The position numbers and the translations under genes were made by a program. Source: Tenacibaculum soleae (GTDB lineage: Bacteria > Bacteroidota > Bacteroidia > Flavobacteriales > Flavobacteriaceae). Taken from it: a stretch of DNA of 64,000 bases. The notes under the pieces are model-generated. The model was given only the letters and a program-made list of their open reading frames with translations. It was not told where the DNA came from and made no database searches. Location: positions 124,300 to 188,299 of the forward strand of contig NZ_MAKX01000001.1 of assembly GCF_001693415.1 (NCBI RefSeq). Reading direction: 5' to 3'. How positions within the stretch are numbered: the stretch's first letter is position 1; every line of letters begins with the position of its first letter. Positions 58,450 to 64,000 of the stretch are shown here, one piece after another.

Positions 58450-60798
58450 ATGAGACCGATGTCTTTTATTAAACAAGTGAAGATAGTAGCTTTTTTAATG
58501 GTAATTTTTGCAACCTTAACAGCAAACGCACAAGATTTTATTTTATCAGGAAAAGTAGTTAATAATAATCAAGAACCTCTTGTAGGCGCTACAATTGTGC
58601 TTGAAGAATTAAAAAAAGGAACAGCTACCGATTTTGAAGGTAACTTTCAGTTAAAATTAGCTAAAGGAAGCCATACAATTAAGGTTACTTATCTTGGTTT
58701 TAACACGTACACTCAAAAAATTAAAATCTCAAAAAACAAAAAAATAAGTATTCAATTAAGTACCGGTTCGACTATTTTAGAAGACGTATTGGTTGCTGCT
58801 GTTAGAGTACAAGCAGATGCGCCTGTAACACATTCTAACCTTACTAAAAAAGAAATTTCAAAACGTAATTTAGGGCAAGACATTCCGATGTTATTAAACT
58901 ATTTACCTAACGTCGTTTCATCATCAGATGCAGGTGCTGGTATTGGCTACACCTATATGAGTGTTCGTGGTTCTGATGCATCAAGAGTAAATGTTACCGT
59001 AAACGGAATTCCGTATAATGATGCTGAAAGTCAGGGAACTTTTTGGGTAAATATGGGCGATTTTGCTTCGTCTACACAAAGTTTACAATTACAACGTGGT
59101 GTTGGAACTTCTACTAACGGAGCTGGAGCTTTTGGTGCTAGTTTAAATATTTTAACAGATGCTGCTGCTACCGAAGCTGGTGGAGAAATTTCAAATTCTT
59201 TCGGATCTTTTAATACTCGCAAACATACTGTAAAATTTACCACAGGAAAAGTTAACGAGCATTTTGAGTTTTCTGGTCGTGTATCAAATATTTATTCTGA
59301 TGGATATATCGATAGAGCTTCGACTGATTTAAAATCGTACTTTTTACAAGGTAGTTATACCGATGAAAACACCTTAATTAAAGCCTTAGTTTTTGGTGGA
59401 AAAGAAAAAACTTACCAAGCTTGGGATGGAATTTCGGCGCAACAATTAAAAGAAGACAGAAGACAAAATCCGTTAACCTACGAAAATGAAATTGATAATT
59501 TTCAGCAAGATCACTATCAATTACATTGGAATGAAAAATTAAACAACAACTGGACAACTAATGTTGGTTTAAATTACACACGTGGTAAAGGATATTTTGA
59601 ACAATTTAAAGATGATAGAGATGCTGCAGATTACAACAATTTAATTGTTGATGGTAGCGATGTAATTGTGCGTCGTTGGTTAGATAACCATTTTTATGTC
59701 GGTAACTTTAATGCTACTTATAATAATGATAAGTTAGAAATTATTACTGGTACCTCATACAGCCATTATACAAATAACCATTACGGAGAAATTATTTGGG
59801 GAAGCGATTTAGCTGCCAACACAAATATTAGAGATCATTATTATGATGGAAAATCAACTAAAAACGACTTTAACGTTTTTTCTAAAATATCATTTAATCT
59901 TACTGAAAAATTAAGAACTTTTATCGATTTACAAAGTAGGTTTGTGAGTTATAAAACAAACGGATTAACATCAAAAAGAAAACCTTTAAATGTAGATGAG
60001 AATTTTAATTTCTTTAATCCTAAGTTTGGTTTAACTTATACTTTAAATGATAACAACAGTTTTTATACTTCGTTTGCCAAAGCAAATAGAGAGCCTAATA
60101 GAAGTGATTTTAAAGATGGTGTAAACACCCATGAAAGCTTAAATGATTACGAATTGGGTTGGCGTTTTAAAAACGATGTCGTTAAATTAAACACCAATGT
60201 ATACTTTATGGATTATCAAAACCAACTGGTATTAACAGGTGAAATTGATGACACCGGAGATCCTTTACGTGGTACAAGTGGTAATAGTTATCGATTAGGT
60301 TTAGAGATTGATGCTGATATAAAATTAACAAACAACCTTTCTGTTCGTCAAAATATTGCGGTAAGTCAAAATAAAAACGTAGATTTTTTTACCAACAGAG
60401 ATGGCGCTTTACAAGAATTAGGAAATACTACAATTGCTAACTCTCCAAATATTGTAACTGGTAACACATTTACGTATCATCCGTCAGAAAATTTTAAAAT
60501 TGCATTTTTATCAAAATTTGTAGGCGAGCAATACTTGAGTAATACCGATACCGAAGCTTCAAAATTAGATAGCTACTTTACAAGTGATTTAAATATTATT
60601 TATGAGATAGAAACGAAATCTATCTTTAAATCAATTGTATTTACTGGTTTAGTAAACAATATTTTTAATAAAGAGTATGTTGATAGAGGTTATATTTATT
60701 TAGATTATTGGTCTACACCTGGTACGACGCAAGAAGCGCAAGGGTATTACCCGCAAGCAACTATTAATTTTTTAGCGGGAGTAACTTTAAAGTTTTAA
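58450..60798 (+). CDS. TonB-dependent receptor under TPP-riboswitch control (thiamine or precursor uptake)
   Basis: A 782-residue outer-membrane receptor. A signal peptide (to about residue 27, ANAQ) is followed by a CarboxypepD_reg-like domain (FILSGKVVNNNQEPLVGATI, TATDFEGNFQLKL, VTYLGFNTY). The plug domain reads ISKRNLGQDIPMLLNYLPNV, MSVRGSDASRVNVTVNGIPY, NDAESQG and LQLQRGVGTSTNGAGAFGAS. The C-terminal beta-barrel includes NIFNKEYVDRGYIYLDYW and ends FLAGVTLKF. The riboswitch indicates a thiamine-class ligand, matching the predicted Bacteroidota thiamine receptors (Omr1 type). It is monocistronic and ends at a terminator. Confidence 0.93.
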   Translation: MRPMSFIKQVKIVAFLMVIFATLTANAQDFILSGKVVNNNQEPLVGATIVLEELKKGTATDFEGNFQLKLAKGSHTIKVTYLGFNTYTQKIKISKNKKISIQLSTGSTILEDVLVAAVRVQADAPVTHSNLTKKEISKRNLGQDIPMLLNYLPNVVSSSDAGAGIGYTYMSVRGSDASRVNVTVNGIPYNDAESQGTFWVNMGDFASSTQSLQLQRGVGTSTNGAGAFGASLNILTDAAATEAGGEISNSFGSFNTRKHTVKFTTGKVNEHFEFSGRVSNIYSDGYIDRASTDLKSYFLQGSYTDENTLIKALVFGGKEKTYQAWDGISAQQLKEDRRQNPLTYENEIDNFQQDHYQLHWNEKLNNNWTTNVGLNYTRGKGYFEQFKDDRDAADYNNLIVDGSDVIVRRWLDNHFYVGNFNATYNNDKLEIITGTSYSHYTNNHYGEIIWGSDLAANTNIRDHYYDGKSTKNDFNVFSKISFNLTEKLRTFIDLQSRFVSYKTNGLTSKRKPLNVDENFNFFNPKFGLTYTLNDNNSFYTSFAKANREPNRSDFKDGVNTHESLNDYELGWRFKNDVVKLNTNVYFMDYQNQLVLTGEIDDTGDPLRGTSGNSYRLGLEIDADIKLTNNLSVRQNIAVSQNKNVDFFTNRDGALQELGNTTIANSPNIVTGNTFTYHPSENFKIAFLSKFVGEQYLSNTDTEASKLDSYFTSDLNIIYEIETKSIFKSIVFTGLVNNIFNKEYVDRGYIYLDYWSTPGTTQEAQGYYPQATINFLAGVTLKF

Positions 60799-60843
60799 AA
60801 TGTTTTTTTAAATATAACATCTTAAAATAATCTTATAAATTAT

Positions 60844-60880
60844 AAGGTAGTAATTTTATATTGCTACCTTTTTTATTTTT
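60844..60880 (+). terminator. Terminator after the TonB-dependent receptor
   Basis: AAGGTAG / CTACCTT 7-bp stem with a 13-nt loop, followed by TTTTTATTTTT. Confidence 0.75.
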
Positions 60881-60950
60881 TTCAACATAACTTTGGTGAA
60901 TCTTTAAAAAAGATGCATATTTACTAGCAAATCAATAGCAACTTATAAAA

Positions 60951-61130
60951 ATGAGAAAAATTATAATCTTAACAATCGCCTTTAGCTTTTTATATAGTTG
61001 TGAAGACGATTGTACTAAAGTTGTTAATTTACCAAAGTATGACCACCACAAGGGCTTTATTGATAATTATGAGGAAGTTCCGTGTGATTTTGAAGAACCT
61101 GTAACCGACCCTGTTAATGATCCTATTTAA
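60951..61130 (+). CDS. Tiny lipoprotein (59 residues)
   Basis: An intact 59-codon gene from ATG 60951 to TAA 61128-61130. The first 17 residues are a lipoprotein signal (RKIIILTIAFSFLYSC, acylated Cys17). The mature part is short and acidic (EDDCTKVVNLPKYDHHKG, then DNYEEVPCDFEEPVTDPVND). It contains two further Cys and a His pair, which could bind metal. I recognise no family. Its promoter is not clear. A perfect terminator follows 3 bp after the stop, which supports a real transcript. Confidence 0.65.
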   Translation: MRKIIILTIAFSFLYSCEDDCTKVVNLPKYDHHKGFIDNYEEVPCDFEEPVTDPVNDPI

Positions 61131-61133
61131 AAT

Positions 61134-61163
61134 AAAAATCCGAGCAAAATTGCTCGGATTTTT
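61134..61163. terminator. Bidirectional terminator after the tiny lipoprotein gene
   Basis: Perfect 14-bp arms (AAAAATCCGAGCAA / TTGCTCGGATTTTT) with a 2-nt loop, between convergent genes. Confidence 0.92.
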
Positions 61164-61164
61164 A

Positions 61165-61431
61165 TTATTTATTTACTCTACCCACGGCACAACTCACAAA
61201 AGATTTTGCCTTGTGTAATACTGTATTTTTGTCGCCAACCTCAGGATACCCAAGCTTTGCTAACTTTTCTTTTACTACAACTAAGGTTGTTTCATTTGTT
61301 ATTAAAGTAACTAACGATTTTTCAACATCAACACTTACTTCACTTACTTTATCAATTGCTTTTAATCCGTTTGTAATTGTATTTGCACAACCACCACATT
61401 TTAAATTCTCGATATAAATTTCTTGTTTCAT
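61165..61431 (-). CDS. Heavy-metal-associated (HMA) domain protein
   Basis: An 88-residue soluble HMA fold. It begins KQEIYIENLKCGGCANTITN with the metal-binding pair Cys12 and Cys15 (CGGC). Strands such as VSEVSVDVEKSLVTLIT follow, and a C-terminal KSFVSCAVGRVNK adds one more Cys. Such proteins carry Cu+ or other soft metals. The frame is open further upstream into the rhodanese gene, but the fold starts at 61431, 1 bp from that gene's stop. It is last in the sulfur-related run. Confidence 0.9.
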   Translation of the reverse strand: MKQEIYIENLKCGGCANTITNGLKAIDKVSEVSVDVEKSLVTLITNETTLVVVKEKLAKLGYPEVGDKNTVLHKAKSFVSCAVGRVNK

Positions 61432-61432
61432 T

Positions 61433-61810
61433 TTACTTCTTTTTTTGTTTCCATGCGTTATAGCCACCTAAAACATTATAGGTTTCAAATCCTTTTTTTA
61501 ATAATAATTCTGAAGCTATTTTAGAACGTCCACCAGATCTACAATACAAATAAACTGGTTTTGCTTTATCTAATTTTTTTAAAGCTATATTTTCAAAACC
61601 ATCTGCAGTTACATTTATTTCTAACGCATTACTAATGGTTCCTTCGGCACACTCAGTTGGGGTACGAACATCTACTAACTGAATAGCTTTATTGTCTTTC
61701 AATAACATTTGCAACTCATCAACAGAAATATTTTTTACCTCTGCTACTTTTGATGTACAAGAAAATAACATCACAAAAAACACTCCTAACAAAACAATAC
61801 TCTTTTTCAT
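61433..61810 (-). CDS. Rhodanese-domain lipoprotein
   Basis: A 125-residue single rhodanese domain behind a lipoprotein signal (FFVMLFSCTSK, acylated Cys18). The active-site loop is intact: Cys90 in VYLYCRSGGRS. The CH2A-like DVRTPTECAEGTIS and C-terminal GGYNAWKQK are present. It would transfer sulfane sulfur in the periplasm, from a lipid anchor. It starts 7 bp after the persulfide dioxygenase gene. Confidence 0.93.
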   Translation of the reverse strand: MKKSIVLLGVFFVMLFSCTSKVAEVKNISVDELQMLLKDNKAIQLVDVRTPTECAEGTISNALEINVTADGFENIALKKLDKAKPVYLYCRSGGRSKIASELLLKKGFETYNVLGGYNAWKQKKK

Positions 61811-61817
61811 ACTTTAT

Positions 61818-63224
61818 TTATTTTAATGTTGATGAACAAACTGGAGCTGTTCTAACAATATTAGTTTCTCTAATTGCCTTATAACCACCTGCTACATCAA
61901 TTACATTATGATACCCTCTTGCTTTTAAAATAGAAGCAGCAATTACCGAACGATACCCACCGGCACAATGAATATAAAAATCTTCTTTTTTAGGAAACTC
62001 TTCGATATGCTCATTTAAAAAATCTAACGGAGTATTTGGCACCTCAACAATATGTTCATTATCATATTCACCTGGTTTACGTGCATCAAACACCTTTGCT
62101 TTATTATTTAAAGCCTCTTCTAAATCATTCGCTGAAACTGAACGTAAAGTATCTATTTCTTTACCTGATGCTTTCCAAGATTCAAAACTACCTTCTAAAT
62201 ACCCTAAAACATTATCAAATCCAACGCGAGATAGGCGCGTTATTGCTGTTTCTTCTTCTCCTTTTGATGTTACTAATAAAATCGGCTGAGTTACCTCTTT
62301 TATTAAAGCTCCAACCCAAGGAGCAAATGTACCCCTCAAACCAATAAAAATAGATTGTGGTATAAATCCTTTTACAAATTCAAATTGATGACGTACATCT
62401 AAAATAATTGCGTCTGTTGTATTGGCTACTTTTTCAAAATCTGAAACCGATAACGCTTTTGCACCTTTTTTTATAACCTCATCGATAGATTGATATCCTT
62501 CCTTATTCATTTTTACATTTAAAGGAAAATACGCTGGTGGTGGCAACAACCCGTCTGTAACTTCTTTTACAAACTCTTCTTTAGTCATATTTGCTCGTAA
62601 AGCATAGTTTGTTTTCTTTTGATCACCAATAGTACCAACTGTTTCTTTACTCAGGTTTTTTCCGCAAGCGGATCCTGCTCCGTGCGCTGGATATACAATT
62701 ACATCATCTGCTAAAGTCATAATTTTAGTACGTAAACTATCGTATAAAAAACCTGCTAAATCATCCTGTGTTAAATCTCCTTTTTGCGCTAAATCTGGAC
62801 GCCCGACATCCCCTAAAAATAAAGTATCTCCACTAAACAACGCATGATCTTTTCCATTTTCATCTTTTAACAAATACGATGTACTTTCCATGGTATGACC
62901 AGGAGTATGCAATGCGGTTATTGTTATTTTACCTAACTTAAAAACCTCTCCGTCTGTTGCTGTATGTGCTTTATAGTTCGTTTTTGCTGTTGGACCGTAC
63001 ACTATTGTAGCACCAGTTTTTTCGGCTAAGGTTACGTGTCCACTTACAAAATCAGCATGAAAATGGGTTTCAAAAATATATTTAATATTTCCTGTATCCT
63101 TTGTTGCTTTTTCTATGTATGCTTGTACTTCTCGCAACGGATCGATAATTGCGACCTCACCATCACTTTCTATATAATAAGCTCCTTGTGCTAAACAACC
63201 TGTATAAATTTGCTCTATTTTCAT
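61818..63224 (-). CDS. Persulfide dioxygenase-like MBL-fold protein with two rhodanese domains
   Basis: A 468-residue protein. The N-terminal metallo-beta-lactamase part is ETHE1-like: His54, His56 and Asp58 in FETHFHADFVSGH, then HTPGHTMESTSYLL, LFSGDTLFLGDVGRPDLA, and YPAHGAGSACGKNL. Two rhodanese domains follow. The first (DVRHQFEFVKGFIPQSIFIG) has LVTSKGEEE where the active Cys would be and looks inactive. The second is active (FYIHCAGGYRSVIAASIL, Cys near residue 419). Likely role: oxidising glutathione-type persulfides to sulfite and moving sulfane sulfur. It starts 8 bp after the SulP gene. Confidence 0.92.
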   Translation of the reverse strand: MKIEQIYTGCLAQGAYYIESDGEVAIIDPLREVQAYIEKATKDTGNIKYIFETHFHADFVSGHVTLAEKTGATIVYGPTAKTNYKAHTATDGEVFKLGKITITALHTPGHTMESTSYLLKDENGKDHALFSGDTLFLGDVGRPDLAQKGDLTQDDLAGFLYDSLRTKIMTLADDVIVYPAHGAGSACGKNLSKETVGTIGDQKKTNYALRANMTKEEFVKEVTDGLLPPPAYFPLNVKMNKEGYQSIDEVIKKGAKALSVSDFEKVANTTDAIILDVRHQFEFVKGFIPQSIFIGLRGTFAPWVGALIKEVTQPILLVTSKGEEETAITRLSRVGFDNVLGYLEGSFESWKASGKEIDTLRSVSANDLEEALNNKAKVFDARKPGEYDNEHIVEVPNTPLDFLNEHIEEFPKKEDFYIHCAGGYRSVIAASILKARGYHNVIDVAGGYKAIRETNIVRTAPVCSSTLK

Positions 63225-63232
63225 AATATTAA

Positions 63233-64000
63233 TTATTCATACGCTTGATGTATATACTGTGCGTATTTTTTTTGATTTTGATTATCTCCTGTTTTAAAAA
63301 AATTTACAGCGCCATTGGCACGCATAAAAAAATGATTTATACTTACCACATCTAAGACTCCTCCTTTAAAAAAATCGTCTCTTACGGGGCCTTTTACTCC
63401 TGCAAAATAAAATTCTATATTTCTTTTATTATAGTACTTAATACGTTCTTTAAGCATCTCTACTCCTGTACTATCAACTCTGTTAATACTTTCTGCATCT
63501 AATACAATTAACTTTAAATTTTCTCCCTTTTTTGCTGTCATCTCCTCTAACTTTTCTCTAAAATAATTTGAATTAGCATAAAAAATTTGTGCGTCAAAAC
63601 GAAACACTAGAATATCTTCATCTGTAATTACTTCTTTAAACCTGTTTTTGTTTCTGTAAAAATCAGAATTTGGTACTTTCCCTAATTCTACCACATAAGG
63701 TCTAGAGGTTCTGAAAATCAAAACAATTAATGATAATCCTACTCCGATTAATATTCCGTGCTCTATCCCAAAAAAAATTGTTGAAAAAAAAGTTGCCACT
63801 AGCAGCCAGAAATCTAAATTATTAGCTTTCCATAATCTTTTTGCTTCTTTTATATTTATTAAATTAAATACTGCAACAATGATAATAGCCGCTAATATTG
63901 TTTTAGGTAAGTGATAAAATATAGGTGTCAAAAAGAGTAAAGTAATTACAACCATAATCACAGACACTATTGCTGCAACTCCTGTTTTGGCTCCTGCTTC
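63233..64000 (-). CDS. SulP family inorganic anion transporter (5' truncated by the window edge)
   Basis: The frame is open to the last base of the window, and the residues there (EAGAKTGVAAIVSVIMVVIT) are internal SulP sequence, so the gene continues to the right. The visible end contains the last membrane segments (LTPIFYHLPKTILAAIIIVA, FWLLVATFFSTIFFGIEHGI) and a cytosolic STAS domain (KLIVLDAESINRVDSTGVEM). SulP proteins carry sulfate, bicarbonate or related anions. The sulfur genes 8 bp downstream favour a sulfur oxyanion, possibly sulfite or sulfate export or import. Confidence 0.92.
   Translation of the reverse strand, partial: EAGAKTGVAAIVSVIMVVITLLFLTPIFYHLPKTILAAIIIVAVFNLINIKEAKRLWKANNLDFWLLVATFFSTIFFGIEHGILIGVGLSLIVLIFRTSRPYVVELGKVPNSDFYRNKNRFKEVITDEDILVFRFDAQIFYANSNYFREKLEEMTAKKGENLKLIVLDAESINRVDSTGVEMLKERIKYYNKRNIEFYFAGVKGPVRDDFFKGGVLDVVSINHFFMRANGAVNFFKTGDNQNQKKYAQYIHQAYE

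Noticed and set aside
61165..64000. The sulfur cluster considered as horizontally acquired
   Set aside because: Base composition and codon use look like the neighbours, and there are no mobile-element remnants or tRNA at the visible side.

Overview
The window is an AT-rich chromosomal segment from a member of the Bacteroidota, almost certainly a marine Flavobacteriaceae (Tenacibaculum/Polaribacter-like). The evidence is a PorP/SprF protein, a CHU_C-type (type B) type IX secretion C-terminal domain, GldA, a DnaE with a fused exonuclease domain, promoters that fit the flavobacterial TTG-N(17-23)-TANNTTTG pattern, almost no Shine-Dalgarno sequences, and sodium-linked functions (NhaC antiporter, K+-dependent membrane pyrophosphatase). 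I see no rRNA, tRNA, CRISPR array, insertion sequence or prophage. Most of the window is ordinary core genome.

Layout. 1-2.9 kb: the end of a DUF3857/DUF3858-like protein, an Lrp/AsnC regulator divergent from a methionine gamma-lyase-like enzyme, and marC. 3-15.7 kb: a 3923-residue secreted adhesin (five BspA/DUF285 modules, thirteen Fn3-like repeats, type B sorting domain), followed 8 bp later by its PorP/SprF-like partner. 15.7-18.5 kb: a non-coding stretch with palindromes and traces of a decayed gene, nhaC, a GNAT enzyme and a small membrane protein. 18.5-25 kb: putative porin, rnhB, a nucleoid-associated protein, PhnA, a second GNAT, rimM-rpsP with a structured leader, and a cold-shock gene. 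25-33 kb: dnaE (exo-PHP-Pol), two hypothetical proteins, gldA, folA, an antitoxin-like ORF and thyA. 33-45 kb: a nucleoside transporter with a lipocalin-like N-terminus, a bifunctional nuclease, etfBA, pdhB, a DUF5686 protein, and the soluble and membrane pyrophosphatases ppa and hppA. 44.6-53 kb: a co-directional run of pabB, a small protein, a lipase-like hydrolase, tilS, dsbD, comM and a TlpA lipoprotein.

53-54.1 kb is the clearest accessory spot. About 0.8 kb of very AT-rich DNA precedes an orphan 60-residue double-glycine leader peptide whose predicted core is Arg/Asp-rich, with two Cys and an internal pseudo-repeat. No modification enzyme or C39-peptidase transporter is nearby, so it may be an undescribed secreted signal or bacteriocin-like peptide.

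54.1-60.9 kb: ahcY, a phosphopantetheinyl transferase, and a vitamin-uptake region. Here a thiamine-binding (MTH1187/YkoF-like) protein, a PnuC/PnuT transporter, a NadR-like kinase and ArfB form an overlapping operon. They are followed by a structured intergenic element, a TPP riboswitch and a TonB-dependent receptor. 60.9-64 kb: a 59-residue lipoprotein, then a sulfur/persulfide cluster reading leftwards: a SulP transporter cut by the window edge, an ETHE1-like persulfide dioxygenase with two rhodanese domains, a rhodanese lipoprotein and an HMA-domain protein.

All assignments come from reading the sequence and recalling protein families. No database search was run.
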